64,000 bases of DNA from Coffea arabica (GCF_036785885.1 NC_092317.1:1118501-1182500), one strand, 5' to 3'. Counted from the first letter of the stretch, positions 22,446 to 39,800 are shown. Numbers and translations: made by a program. The notes: generated by a model not told the origin, from the sequence alone.

Positions 22446-25287
22446 TCCCTCACTTTGCCAAATAGGGCCTAGGTTCTCCAACTTTCCCCTTTGGGATTTG
22501 AAACTGTAATTGGAGGAAGATTTCTGGTTTCATGATTTCATCCCGCTTTCCACCGTACAAGGTTTCTTGAGGAAGGGTTCTTGCATCACCATTTTTATGA
22601 ATCATCGAATCTTTTAGTTTCACGCGCACAGAGAAAAACTTCCGAGGGCCCTCCTTAGTCCTTTGTCTTTATTCTTCCTGATGTCTGTCAAAAGATATTC
22701 CTATCGGAGATACCTTTTTCAAAATCTTTTCCAAAATCTCCTATACTTATGTCATTCTATTCTATTTTTTTCGCTTAAGATTATTCCGACCTTTCAATTA
22801 GATAAATCCTCTAAAATCGTGTAGAGTCTTATTGAAAAGATACACAACAAAGTAGTGTTGGTTCTGAGTTAAAATAATCATATAATTAACAATAATTTCT
22901 CCAATTAACAAAGAAATTCACAAAAATCTCATACCTCAATATTGCATTAATAAATGTAGATAATTTGTATCATCAAAAGTTAATTTGGCGTGAGTTGAGA
23001 TGCGGATTAAGTTTTAAAATTATTAGAGGAGAGTACGCGAACAACTTCTGATTTTCAAACTAACCACCTTGAATTTGACAGTTATTAAGAAGTTCGGTAG
23101 GGTTGAATAGTACAGAATGCTCTTTTTAAAACGATACGCCTCCCTACCGTATCTTTTTAACCGATGCAAAAAGTCTATTGTGCCATCTTCAAGATACGAC
23201 AACCCTATTCTATAGTTGTTGCTTCACTCTGATCTGCACAATCAAGAAAACCAGAAACTTTCTAATATCTTACTTTGCCCAAAGAAAATCAGAATAAGGG
23301 AGAAAGAAATGAGTATAGGGAAAAATAGTATTTAGAATAATCTTTTGTTGAGAGAAGTGTGTATATAAAAAATTTCTCCAGAAATTTCACTATTTATAGG
23401 CTATACAAACCTTTAGAAAATAGGTTGAATGTCCAATTTCAATGTATAACGGTTTTTGCATACTAAATTGTAGTTAATTTGTAACCTAAAAATTGATTCA
23501 TTTTTGAATGTTTTATAAAGACTCAACAATTCTTTATTTAACCAAATAATTCATTTGTAACTCTTATTCAAATAATTGTATAATAACTCCATTTAAAATG
23601 TATTGTAACTCCTAACATTATAATTTCCTTAACTCCCAAATAAATTATTATAACTCCTTGTAAAGTTTTGGTCAAGGAAAATTTAAGATTTTATTAAAAT
23701 ATACAAACAGACACATGACGTCGATCACAGGACCTACTAATAAAGACTACCTATGGGGCGTTATTCTATTCTATCGATGCCTAATTTGTTCTTCTGACTT
23801 TATTTTGTGACCCATCATTATACATGAGATAAACGGGATACCAAGAATTTATAAAACATCTTTTCTCTTTGTTTGTATTGCAAGATTTCAGACTAGGAGA
23901 GGATTATGTTTGGAATTTAAACAGCATTTTTGGCTAAACAGACTGAAATTCGTGTTTTGATTAAAAAAAAAACAAATAAAAAATATTTTGTCCAGACTCA
24001 ATTGCATCTAACGTTCACGCTCCTAAGGGTATGATAGAGTTTATTATTCATGAAGTCAAAATGTTTTTTTTGGCTCTTTGATCTCAAACTCTTAGCCTTC
24101 CTCCAAGCACAAAATACAAATTACTGCTGTTATCTTACATCGCCAGTCGCACAATTGGATCCTTCCTTTCCTCCCAACTCACATGATCTCTACTTCCTCT
24201 CTTGAACGATGCTAAATATTATTGTATCCCATGATCCTCTTTACAATTGGTAGGTAAATCATAATATCTACCATGTTAAAACTAGTAGCATCTTCATTCC
24301 GGTCACTCTTTTTTTTTTTTTTTTTTGGAAGCAAGAACTGGTACCTTTTAAGTTGGAAAGCATTTACAAAACGAAAGGATCGCGTTGGGTGATTTGAGCA
24401 TTACATTATTGTTAATAGCCAACTTTATTTGGTTGTCCTTCCCGGTTGACCAAAACACCTAAAAGCAGCTTTGGTTCTCGCCAACCACAAGACTACAGCC
24501 TTTTTGGCTTGACGCCTGTTTTGTCCCAACTAATGGGCATCTTTTTAGATTGAGCTATTATCTTGTAATTCTCAGGAAAGGCCATTAACAAGATTCCAGA
24601 CAAAAGTTGTTTGGATTGGATACATTAGGATAGTTTAAAAGTTAACGGAGGTGTGATGTTTTAACTAGACAGAAAAGAGTAGATTATGCATCTGGTCATC
24701 AATATTGGAATCATTCTCCCCCAAATTTCTTTTCACCTCCCACAGGTACTTGCTTGTAAGACCAAGAAATGCCAGTGCGCTTCAGTGTTGTACCTTACGG
24801 TTAAAACCTTCCTTGACCTTAATCAGAGCCAGAAGCTGATAAGTTATTTTAAAAAAAAAAAAAAAAAAAAAAAAGCGCAAGAAGTGCCACTTTTTTTGGC
24901 CCCATAAACTTTTTTGTAAAATAATTACGACCCAAGACTATTAAGGTCTCTCTCTAAAGGTCACAGGTGATTTCAAATTATCAGTTCCACTGAAGCCTGT
25001 ATATGTGCTTGTGTATTTCTTCATAATGTATGTTTCAGTCGTGGAAAGAAGGCGTGCATGAGCAGAACGCCAGCAAAATCTAAAGAACTCCCTGGACCAC
25101 AGAAGTTTGCAAGAGTTTTAAATCCACAACGAGAAGTTTAGCAATAAATGGAAATCGTGATCTTGAAGTAGCAATAACTTTCCTGATGCCTGTATTTGCT
25201 CATTGTATGGCTAAACACCTGTTGCTTACCACGATGAAGAGGAAGTCTCACCAAACATCTTGATGGACCAATCTATGAAGAAAGCTA
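22446..25287. other. Spacer between convergent ELF4-like and Rossmann genes
   Basis: No gene recognised. The stretch 22700-23800 has repetitive AT-rich text with many AACTCC and TAACTCC motifs and may be old LTR or MITE debris, but no paired ends were found. Long T and A runs lie at 24307-24327 and 24850-24874. Confidence 0.35.
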
Positions 25288-28200
25288 CTACCCTGATTTC
25301 TCCATCAATGCAGCAAACCGCTTTTTCCAATCTGAGACAGCCTCTTCACCATTAACCACCTGTTGCAAAACAAAGTGAAAGCAACAGGTGACTTGACAGT
25401 TTGACCATACGATAAAGTGAGATTAAGAAAAAACAGTCATTAGCTACCCAAGAATTTGCAAACACTTGGGATGCTAAGATTCTACTGAGTAGGTGCCGAT
25501 ACTATGCGGTACTTATAGCTGTTTTCACGTTTTCTGTACGCCGCGACATCTCAATTTACCCTAAAAGGCTAAAACATTCAATCCCTAGAGTATTTTCAAG
25601 TAGTAATAGCTAACCAACCTCGTATATCAGTCCTGTTCTCCGATTCCCTTGAAACAGATAGGTATTGGACAGATAATGCTACAGACTCTAAATGGATTCT
25701 TTTTGCTGGATGTAGGTTGAAGCATCACGTAGCATACCCTTACTAACCACGCGCTAGTTACTCTTTCCTTAAAGCTCCTAGCCTCAGTTCTACAAATTTT
25801 GATCGGAAGTGGGATTATTTATATATCGACAGACAAGAGCTTACTATTGTGCAACCCCTAAACCACTTTTATTCAAAATAAAATAACTTTGCCAAACCTC
25901 AAATATGAATCCTTTCTCTGGGACTGCATCAAGAGCTTCTGCACAGATGAAGGCAGCATCCTCCTTGCTAAGGCTTCCTTGTGTTGCACAACCCTGCCAT
26001 GAATCCCATTTAAAGACCCTAGTCGAAATCCCATTGAGGTTTAAGACAATCACACCGAGACAGTTCGACCAGAGAGTCACACAACAAACAACAGGGGACA
26101 ATTTTCTGCTGTAAAGTGCATATTGTCTGCAATCAAGTGAAACATTTTTATTTACTTCACGAAGAATACACCTGAATCCTTTTCCTCAATCAGAATGGAT
26201 ATAAATCAAAAGGTTTTAGAAAAATTCTGCATTAGTCAAAATGTAATGCACAGCTAGTGAATCATCCTACAACCAGGATTCAACAGGCTAAACAAGTTAA
26301 GGAAATGAGTGTAGTAACATTTAGCTACAGTATACAATGACAATGAGGATCCCCTAAAACTTAGTAATACCTTTTCAAAGCTGAAACGCTGCCTTCCCGG
26401 TGTGTTCTTCAGCAAACCAGCTCTGATAATGGTGTAGGGCACTCTTGATGCCATTAGTGCAGATTCATCTTGCTCTGCAAGTCTTCTTGCATTGCTATTC
26501 ATCATTGCTTGAATCCCACTATTGCCTCTATAAACAGACAACTGCAACCTTATCACATATCAATAACAAAACAAGTTTTGGCAATGCTCACACGTGCAAG
26601 AGAGGAAAAATGTACCTGAGATAATAGGATCACATGCTCCAATCCTTTCCAGCCCTCAATATTAGATACAAAACCATCCTACAGAAAAGCACATGATAGC
26701 CAAAATAAACAAGTCAAAGAAATAATTTGCTGAGACAACATAGTATCTAAATGGATACCAGGAGATAAATTTATTGAAAGTGAGAAAACAGCATCTCATA
26801 GAAAACCTTCAGGAACCTTGCAATCAGGAGTTGATTACGAACAAAATGAATTTACACTACTCTTTCAAATACACTACATAAGTCACAGGACATGAAAGCA
26901 ATATAATAGAGTTACTTTGAGAGCGTGAATATTTGTGTACTGTTAGTAGCACGTATGTAACTGACAAACTAAAAGACTTGACACTTGCCGAAATACTAGA
27001 ACTTTATAAAGGAAACCAAGATAATTTGGATGAACCTACATTTGCACATATAACTGCACGAACACCCCTGAGAGCCTTCTTCACGGATGTGCTATCATTT
27101 GAAGCACCAGCAATTGACTTCAACAAAAGAGTAAATCAAACAAGAATCAGCAGTATTACTAAGGAATAGCAAGCAAAATACACATGTAATTGTTGTCCTG
27201 AAATCCTGAAAAAAGATAGCCGTGACAGTCCACCAACCTCAACATAAGTGCCAAAGGCTTCCATAGCAGCCCGCTTATCCTTCACTAGTGCTTTAACTCG
27301 AATTCGTTTGACAATCAGCGACAATATCACCATCTAGACAACATAAGGTTCATGAACTTTAACATATCTGCTCTAAGATGATTTGCCTTGTACCAAACCA
27401 GAAGACCACTTAAGCAGAAGCCACATGGAGAAACTATGAAGCTTGTTATCAGTTTTTCCCAATTACACATGTTACAGCAAACAACTGTCAGATTATGTCC
27501 AACACGGAGAAATACCAAGATAGTAGCACGAGAATCAAGGAAAGAGATTTAACTTAACCCACCTGGCCAATCTCACTATCTCCATCTGTTACTAAAACTG
27601 CATCCCTGACTTCTTCCTCCTCTATTTTCCAATAATATAATCAAATATTGACACTAAAATCAGGGGGGGAAAGTTTACCGAAAAAATGCTGTATCAAACT
27701 ACCTGTAATTTCATCTAATTTTTCAGTGGATCCATCTTTTGGAAGGAGATCAGGAGCTCCATACCATCTCCTCAACTTTGGACCACCTGGAATGGACAGA
27801 GAGACACAGAATCATTACATCAAGAATGTAGGACTATCCGGTAAGATTGTTTCAGCTATAATTACGGACCAACTAGATACTTCCTATATTGTCTACCAAC
27901 AGCAGTTTGGCATCCGAGACAATGTAGTCCGACAAATTGAAGCCTTAAGGCTGTGCAAACTAAGGGGGAAGGCTGTGCAACTAAGGGAGAGTTTTAACCA
28001 CCAATCGCAGATGTTTTGACAAGGTAAGTGATCGGTGAGTTTAGGGAGACGATGGAAATATCCAAATTTAAGACGAACTCCCGGCAGTTTCAATTCATAA
28101 TACAACAGTTGTTTGTAGATACCCAAGAATTTAAGAAAATTCCGATTAAAATTTTGTAAATTTTATACGGCACATTAGCCTTTAGTTAATTGAACAAAAG

Positions 28201-28755
28201 ATGGGATGAAATACTTATTACACATGAAACACAGGAAAGCTTCATTGCAGCAAGTATCATATCCAGGTACTTTTTTTCCCCTCTTTTATAGCAAAAAAGT
28301 TGCAGTCTTTGCAGTATGAAGTCTTGTTCTTTATCCCATTAATCATAACTGTGAAAATTTCGCCATGTCAAGCTGCTCCGAGCTGAAACACGGTGCTAAA
28401 ATTTCAACACGGCCCGATTGTTGTGATCAACAGTGTAATAAATCATCCAAAAACAGTGTTAAAAAGGGTAAAAGGACAAGGGTATCTTGCCTTCAATGTA
28501 ATCAAGAATTTGGTCCATGAAGCCAAGTTTCTTCTTGGATGAGAAACAAGCAATGTGACCCTTTTCCTTGTCCATTCCTAGAAGAGGGGACCAATTGGTC
28601 TTCAATTTCCAAGCCCTGTTGCTGCAACACATGCATAGGGAGATCTGAAGAGGATAAAAGGGGAAGAGAATTGTGGAAGCTGAGCCCACCATTGCCATAG
28701 TGTTCAGAGGACCGAGGCTGGGGAGGACGAATGCTAACGGTGGTGGGGAGGCCAA
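25288..28755 (-). CDS. Chloroplast NAD(P)-binding Rossmann-fold protein (atypical SDR, NmrA-like; At1g72640-like)
   Basis: Nine exons on minus (28755-28491, 27786-27703, 27621-27563, 27333-27238, 27117-27040, 26678-26616, 26541-26371, 25993-25898, 25359-25288) join in phase to 327 aa. The N-terminus (about 1-75) is Ser/Cys-rich with few acids and looks like a plastid transit peptide. GPKLRRWYGAPDLLPKDG (90-107) precedes the Rossmann domain. The nucleotide loop is degenerate: VTDGDSEIGQ (128-137) in place of VTGATGxIG. VPYTIIRAGLL (249-259) is typical of NmrA-like proteins, and SKEDAAFICAEAL (281-293) also fits. The first intron uses a GC donor (GAAG|GCAAGA). The substrate is unknown; the family includes electron-transfer and regulatory proteins. 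It faces the RPS3 gene head to head. Confidence 0.9.
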
Positions 28756-29043
28756 TGAGATTGGTTTCCCACCACACCTGCAAGAGCTATCAACTGAAGA
28801 AGAAAGCGCCCTTCAACTCAACGACTTTAAAAATTCGCGTTACCCCAACTTGGAAGAGCTGAAAGCATGGAAACATTTTTGTCATACATGCAGCGAACAC
28901 ATGACCGTGTATGAGCAGCTACCCTTGTATGAGCAGGGTTTGGTGTTAAAAGGTACGTCATCTTTGACTTACAATTAATTTTACTCTTATTAGTAAGGGC
29001 GAAATAATCATGATATAGTTATAATTGCAAACTTAAAACAGCT

Positions 29044-29130
29044 AGTGTGTTTGGATGGGAGATTATTTGAAATATCTTGAATTGTGTGAGATAAAAATGT
29101 TGTTGAGATCTATGATGCAAACAAACTAAT
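29044..29130. repeat. Partial MITE of the TGTTTGGAT family
   Basis: GTGTGTTTGGATGGGAGATTATTTG and a GTGTGAGATAAAAATG-type interior resemble the left half of the copy at 22294. The right end is missing or diverged. Confidence 0.4.
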
Positions 29131-29519
29131 TTTTGTGAAATGTTCGGGCATACGCTATTATCCATCCTGACTCAAAGATACAGTGAAATGTTGTTGGTTA
29201 GTTTGGTACTTAAAAGGGAAAATTTTACTTATGATTCAATTATGATCCAACAAAAGGAAAAAAAAATCCTTCAAGTTTATAATGCTACCTTTTTTGGGTT
29301 ACAATGCCACTGTAGGTCGAGATTGTGAGAGGTTTTGTTGATTATTTAATTCAAAATTTCATTTGTAATTATGATACTAATTGTATTCCAAAGAAAAAAT
29401 AAAACTTATATATATATATATTAACTTTTTATGCACTGATAATGTAATGATTTTTTTACACTAATAGTTATATATGTATGCTACATTTGCATGATTTGAA
29501 TTCATGCTTCTGTTTGGAA

Positions 29520-30500
29520 GCTAGGTTTTTAAGCAAGTTTTTTACCTACTAGTTTTTTAACAACTTTTGCTACAGGGACTCCAAAAATCTTCTCTAAATT
29601 TTTTACCTATACACTTCAAAATACACAAAATATACAAAAAAAAAAATTTCCTTCCCTTTTTTTTCTTCTTCCCCCCCATCCCAACCCACCACCACCTCCG
29701 TCGCCGACCACCACCTCCGGCGCCGTTTCTTTTTTTTCTTTGCCTTTCTCCCTCTCCCCGCCATCTTCCCCTGCCATACTCTCCCTTTACCCAGTTTGTA
29801 TGACCCCTTTCTTTTAAAAAAAATTCCCTTCCCCACTCCTCCCCCATCACCCTTCCCCTTCCCCTCTGGCCGATCCGGTAGCAAGGCTAGATCGCACCGG
29901 GGAGGGGGATTTTTCCACGCACCAGATTGCGGGGAGAGGGAGGAGAGGGGAAGGCTGAAAATTGCAAAAAAAAAGAAAAAAGAAAAAAAGTTGACTAGCT
30001 CGTGAAGGAGGTGCGCGTTGACTGCCGGGCGAGGGAAGAGGGAGGGGGAAGGGCAGAGGGGAGGAGGGGGGTGGCGGGAGATGGCATTAGAGGAGGTGCT
30101 GGTGGAGGAGCCGATAGTGGTGCTGGAGTTGGAGGTGGTGCAGGTAGTGGTGGTGGTGGAGCAGGCGGGAGAGTAGGAGGAGGGGCTGGTGGAGGCATTG
30201 GTGGTGGTGCCGGAGGTGGAGCAGGCTGCGTTGCTGCTGGGAGGTAGAGGTAAGTGGGAAGGGGGAGGGGGAAGGAAGAAGAAGATGAAGAAGAGAGGAA
30301 ATAAAAGAAAAAGGAAAGAAAGAAAAAGAAAAAGAAAGAGAAAGAGAAAAAGAAAAAAAAAAGAAAAGGAAAAAAAAGTTTTTCACCTTACAAAAACTTT
30401 TATAAAAAAGTTTTTCACCTTACAAAAAACTTTTACAAAACTTTTTCAAAAACTTCTACAGTGCACTACAGTAAAGTTTTAGACAAACTCCCAAAAAACT
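29520..30500. repeat. Element with T-rich ends and GC-rich simple-sequence core
   Basis: AT-rich ends, containing CTACAG and CTACAGTAAAGTTTT motifs, surround a pyrimidine tract (about 29645-29880), a GGTGGTGGAGGAGC-like core (about 30005-30245) and a purine tract (30250-30380). A TTTTTCACCTTACAAAAA unit is repeated near 30380-30430. Several long open frames here are Pro/Gly-rich or Lys/Arg-rich artefacts. Probably a non-autonomous transposon that has accumulated simple sequence. Confidence 0.5.
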
Positions 30501-30907
30501 CAGGTTCCACATATTATGTGGCAATGATTTAAATATGTCGCTTTGTGCGTGCATGTCTATACGCATACATATGGGTATAGAACAAAAAAGAGATTAAATA
30601 CATACTTTATACAAGAGTATGTGTGAGAATGTGTTATATGTATGATCACTTTAGAAAATTCAATAAAAAATTTTCACTTAAAATTTGTTTACAATTTAAG
30701 CAGTGTTTAATATATTAAATGGTAAGACATTTCTACCATCATTATACCAAATTCAAAATATTTTGAATGAATTAATTTTTAGTTTCAAGCAGAATTATGA
30801 AACACATCCTGGAACTTACAAGAGACTGAGAGAGGTGCATAGTATTAACTAATTGCGAAGTAAAGAAATTCGAGCTTCTTTCGCGGTAATTGTTCGGCAA
30901 CCTTGGT

Positions 30908-31025
30908 TGGGCTTTATGGGTGTCTGATATGAGACTGGCCCAAATTGGACTCACCAAAAAAGGTCCGATAAAAAAAGAAGAAAAAACAAATGCCAAAACC
31001 CTAGATCAACGAGGCACGTATATAT
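30908..31025 (+). promoter_or_regulatory. RPS3 promoter: site II motifs, telo box, TATA
   Basis: TGGGCT (30908-30913) and GGCCCA (30937-30942, the reverse of TGGGCC) are site II elements. AAACCCTA at 30996-31003 is a telo box and TATATA follows at 31019. Telo box plus site II is the classic combination in plant ribosomal-protein genes. The leader after it is pyrimidine-rich (TTTCTCTTTCTC), suggesting a TOP-like start near 31045. Confidence 0.7.
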
Positions 31026-31131
31026 GGCATAGATAGATAAGGGGTTTCTCTTTCTCATTGTTCTCTTTACTCGCTCAGGCGCAGCCTATAGACCAACAAA
31101 ACTCTCTGAAGCGGCCCCGAATTCATCGAAA

Positions 31132-34527
<3,396 letters not shown>

Positions 34528-36000
34528 GAAAAACTTGCTAGGGAAACCAGGCCAAGGCAGGAGAAAGAGCAGGAGTAGCTGCGCGTTTGTAGTTGCAAAA
34601 TAGGATGCCCTTTATTCAGGATGACATTATTGTTAAATAGGTTAATTGTGTTTTCCTTTTCTTGGCTTGACAATTATAACAGTTTGGCTTTAAATTTTGT
34701 CTTCTCTGCTTGATGAATAGCGAGTTCATACTACTCGTTTAATATGTGCCATTATGCTGGCGTGGAGGGCTGGAAATTGATTGGCCTTCTCTTGGTGCTT
34801 TAAGGTGCTTTTTTTTTTTTTATTGGTTCGTTTGGATTCCAGTCAAAAATAATTTAAATCAACTCCTAGGAATTAATATTTGATTTCGTATTGTTTCAAT
34901 CCGGCAGTAAGAAGCGTGTTCATAAAAAAATTATCACCATCGTTGAGTCTTCTGAGGAAGATATCTCAATCTTTTACTGTTTATAAAACCTTTTTGTTAC
35001 TTGGAAAACAAGACGCCTTGAATTTCTTCTTCTATTATTAATTCATCCGGGAATTTAGAATTTTGTTACTACTTGTGGTCGAGGGTGCGTTAGAATTTTT
35101 TTTCCACTATTAGCGGGAGTGGCATGTGCCTTGAAGGTCGTTTAAATTTGCTATTAAATCTACTGATGTGTGGAAGTATGAAATTCATTATCCTGTCGGG
35201 CCTTCAAGTACACCGACGGACGGGTTTAAGTGAAATGCACTCGTAGGTAAACAACTTTTTATGGTGGTGAAATGCACTCGTAGGTAAACAATTAATGCGC
35301 ATAGCCCTGTTAATGTATAGGGTCTGGAAAATTTCGATCTGTAAACAATTTGTGGGATTAGGCATGTCATACTCTGGTGAAATGCACTAGTGGGTAAATA
35401 ATTTATGCGAATAGGCGTGTTAATGAATAGGATTTAAGTTATTTTTTTTTATTCAAATTTAGATTTATGTGAATAGACATGTCAATGATTAGGTCTGATT
35501 TATTTCTTTGATCCAAATTTAGATATATTAAACTCAGACCTTTTTGGGTCTAAAATGATAAATTCAGAAGTTAATATTTGTGAATATATTTTTTAATATA
35601 CAATGCAGGGTTAAAGTAAAATTATTTTTTAAAAATATAATAAAGAATTCGAGGACAATATAAATAAATATATCATAAAATACTAAGGAATGCAGCTGAT
35701 GGAGTCAATGGGACCCGGAGGGGAGATTGGGGAGAAATATATAGTAACAGTACATACATGTCAACAGTCTGGAGAGGTGGGGACGTGGACTTCACCTGCG
35801 GCCCTGCTCACTTTTACGGTTTTACCCGCGGGAGGTTGTACCACAGACGATCCGAATCCAACTATCACATTCCAATCAAGTTTAATAGCAGCATTTCGGT
35901 TCCGGAAAGCGTGTTTGTTGCTTTGTGAGTGAGCTCCTGGGCTTACTGGGGAAAAACAGAAACATAAAGAGCAATCCTCAGCCTGAATACTAAATTCCAA
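34528..36000. other. RPS3 3' UTR and spacer
   Basis: The first 200 bases are probably 3' UTR. Beyond about 34850 the sequence is AT-rich, with a degenerate tandem repeat at 35231-35480. No gene recognised. Confidence 0.4.
35231..35480. repeat. Degenerate tandem repeat
   Basis: The unit beginning GGTGAAATGCACTCGTAGGT recurs at about 35231, 35266 and 35376, each followed by TAAA(C/T)AA and then diverged GCG(C/A)ATAGGC.TGTTAATG text. Unit spacing is irregular (about 35 and 110 bases). Confidence 0.7.
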
Positions 36001-36887
36001 TTCCCCGTCAGAACCTCATCTAACAATCCTTTTTTTTTTTTTTTTATTTCTTTCCATCTTTTCTCTCTTTCTTCACGATCAAGATATATATAGTTTCTCC
36101 GATATTTATACATCCAACAGTGGAAGAAGGTAAATCTTTTTCTCTCTGTCATGATTTTAATTTTATGACCCTATACACCCACAACTATCAAAACATCCCC
36201 GCCAATTTTTTTTTAATCGGGAAGACTAAAGATAAACCTTTTCGCTTTATCTTCCTTTTGGGATTGAGAAGAGGAATTTTGCGCACAAATTTGCGGCACC
36301 AGAATTGGGGAGTCTGATCGGTCGCTGTTAACTCAATTCTATGGTAAGATTCAATCTTTAGTTTTTTATTCGAATTTAAGTCCATGCAGTTATGAAAATA
36401 TTGTTTTGCCACACTTCAATTTTCTTGTGATTCTCTTGATCATTGTTTGAAAATTGAGGTCCCTAGTGTTGTGTAGTTGGAAAATTTGACGGGAGTTTGG
36501 GTCTTATTTTACTGTTTATTTACAGTAATATTGATGTTTTTACTCTAAATTGCAAAGTATTTGACAGTTTTATTAGGTTTCCGTAAATGTTGATACTTTT
36601 GGTCTATGTTAACATGGTTTTGGCTGCTGCAGACCTTGCTTGAGATGCTTCAATTTGCACTTGAGGACACCTGATAAATGGGACTGTGATTGGAAAGTTA
36701 AATGCGAATTATGGGTTCCTGCATAAAATGTTAATTTTTATTAAGTTTTTCTGCTGTATGAATTTGTGCATGGTGCATGTGTCAGTTTGCATTCTAGAGG
36801 CTTGATCAGAAGGCTAACTTTGTTTCTGGAATTTTGTCTGTGGCCAATTACAGCTTGTGCTTTTGAGTTTGATTTGGTGGATTTTCA

Positions 36888-39800
36888 ATGGAGACAGTGG
36901 TTAGCATGGAGGCTAATGAAGAAGCAAAGGTTGAGGATGGTATCGCCAAGGAAACAGGGTCTGAGCCCGTATCTCTAAAGCACATTTCTGATCCTGATCC
37001 TGATCCTGAGCCTGATCCTGTTGTCTATAAACTTGTTCGGGTACATGCCCAGGACATGTGTAGATGATTAAGTTGGTTCATTTTTTAATAAAATGGAATT
37101 ACTTCATTTTACAAACACTTTTCATGCTATATAGTAATGAAAATGGCTATTTTGAACCTTAATATTTTGGAAATTTTCACTTACCAACTCTGTTTTGAAG
37201 GATTGTCTTGAATTAGCTCAGTGCTTTCGTATTTATGCCTTTAGTACTATGGCGGCTTTTGAAGTTAGTTTTATGAAGTTATTTAATTCATATTTTGAGA
37301 ATGAGTTTTGGGTGCAAGGATTTAAATTTTGGAGACTTAGTTTGTGGTGCTGAATTTGGTCATTAGACAATGAGAAGTCTAAATCTTCTTTTTAGTATTA
37401 TGGTTGTGAATTGCAAAGATTGCTTCTATTTTGCTTTCCTATGCATCTATGGGCATATATGTGAATATGACTGTTACTATAATCTGGTATGCAACTCTAA
37501 TGGATTTGGGAGGTGGCTTATTGATCTGATGAAGCCCATTTTCATCTTCTACTGTTCCTCCTCTGCCCCTCTTGGAACCTGCTGTCATGTTTGCCTTCGG
37601 GTGAATTGATGATTTAAGATGTCATAACTCTGGAAAATACCTACTAGTACAATTGGATAGGTAACAGAGATTCATAATAGCTCAATTTGAAATGGTCAGG
37701 AAATTTAGGTAATATTAGGTCCACTGCATCCTGTAACAAAGTAGCATCTGTGAGGGGCATCTACTGGGGCTCAATATTCATGAAGTGCATTTTAAACATG
37801 TTATTCTTTTAGTTGTCCATCATTAAACTCTTTATTTGTTCTGCCTCTTGGTGTTCACTTTAGTGGAAAGTCATTTGTCATTGCTCATTTAACATTTAGG
37901 TTGATGGTGAGGGGAGGTTAGTTCCGGCAACAGATGAAGAAGTTTTGGTGGTTGAGGACTTGCTAGAAGATGAAAAGCCTGAACATTGTGCTGCAGAATG
38001 TGAGCAGCCAATAGAATGCATCAAAACTGAAGGATGTCCCTTGCAGAAAAATCATGTTCAATCCTCAGAAGGTCAACAAGAATGCTAGCAAGCAGTACTG
38101 TATTTCATAATTGAATATTCTGCCCGTGCAGGCAATATGACTTTTTAAACATGCACATTTATATCAAACTTCTGTGCTTGTTTAATTTGAAGGTTTCCTT
38201 GTAATTTGTTAACGCACTTGATTTGATGAGATTATGCATTCTGAAATTGTAAAATGTTATTTTTTAAGTTTGACATCTGATCAGAATGTGTTTTAACTTT
38301 TACTGGCTTAATCTCTGATATTATGTCTAAGCTTTTGTATTTGGTACTTTTTTTCATGCTCATCTTTGTTGCTTTGAAAGGAGAAAAGTTTGGCAGGTAT
38401 ATTTTGCAATCTGAAAACCTTGAGGTTGGTGCAGGTATTTCAAGTGTTCAACTTGATGCTGCAGTCGATCTGGGGAAGAAAATCATCCAGCCAGAGGTAC
38501 CTTTGATGCTGTTATTTCTTTATGGTCATTCTTTACACATTGTTTTGTGAATTACAATGGTGATTATTTTAGTGGTTAATGTAAGGTTTTCTATCTTATC
38601 CACATGTTCTTGATACTGAATTGATTCAACATGTCATGACTTGGAACATTCTGTTTATCATTTTTCTTCTGTTTTCTCCTTTACTGTAAATGCCAAAACG
38701 GCATTGCACTGATAATGTCACCAGGCTTTTAATTATTATTTCCAAGATATACTTGTCCAGGATTGGCATTTGGCAATAAAAGAACCTCACTCTTGCTTTT
38801 TCTGGTAATGTTTCTCTTGGACTGGTTAGAAGACCTTATGTTAAGTTTTTTGTAGGAAATTCCCTGCCAAATGGCTTCAGCATCAGCTGGAAACAGTATT
38901 AGTCAGCCTATGAGTGCTGTGGGATGTCCAGGGTCAGAAGGTGGATTGGTTGAAAATTGGTCTTCGAGAACTGATCTTGCTACTACAGGGAAGCCTGACT
39001 TTTCGAAGTTAAAAGGAGAGATATGCTTGGATAATCTGACGGTCAAGGAACTCCAAGAAACTTTCAGAGCAACATTTGGAAGAGAAACATTTGTCAAAGA
39101 TAAACGGTGGCTTAAGAGGAGGATCTCCATGGGATTGACTAATTCATGTGATTTTTCAACTACAGCTTTTATGATCAAAGATAATGAAGTGTTAAAGAAA
39201 GATAAAAAAGAAAACCGCAAGAAAAGTGCTGTGTATAAGGATCTTGTGGTTGGAGTGGCAAGTGAGACCGCTGGAGGTCCAACCAATGGACTCAATAGGC
39301 TAGCAGATAGCAACCCAAATTTTGATGACAGAAAAACAGAGTCTCTTCTACTGGAACATGATTCTGTTAGAGAAGATCCTAGCTTGGAACAAAGAACAGC
39401 CAAAAGGGTCCGGAAGCCCACAAAGAGATACATCGAAGAAATGTCTGAGGAGGAATCTAGGGGCTCTAGTGGAAGGTTAGTCTCTGTTGTTAAGAGTTTT
39501 GAACATAGGCAGTCATGTTCAAAAGCTTGTACAATGCCTGTTCAGAATGTTCGGTTGGCCGGGAGACCTATGGTTACAAGGCAAGATTCACTGGGAGGTT
39601 CTGGGGTTCAAGTTCCATATGTTTCTCGAGTTCGAAAAGGGCGTCCAAGGGAGAATTTCATGCCTTTCATGGTAAGGTGATAGGATGTCTTTGAGGCAAA
39701 ACATGTCTTATTTCTGTGGAAGATTTTGTTTGTTTCCTTTAAACCCTATAGTTTAAAGATTGTGTTTGTTTCCTTTAAACCCTATAGTTTAAAGATTTTG

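Noticed and set aside
22700-23800. Possible solo LTR
   Set aside because: The text is repetitive, but I could not find paired TG...CA ends or a 5-bp duplication.
29557-30482. Many overlapping Pro/Gly-rich and Lys-rich open frames on both strands
   Set aside because: They follow from pyrimidine, purine and GGT/GGA simple sequence, not from coding constraint.
38903-39433. 176-codon open frame on minus
   Set aside because: It is the antisense shadow of the large TRFL exon 38856-39671.
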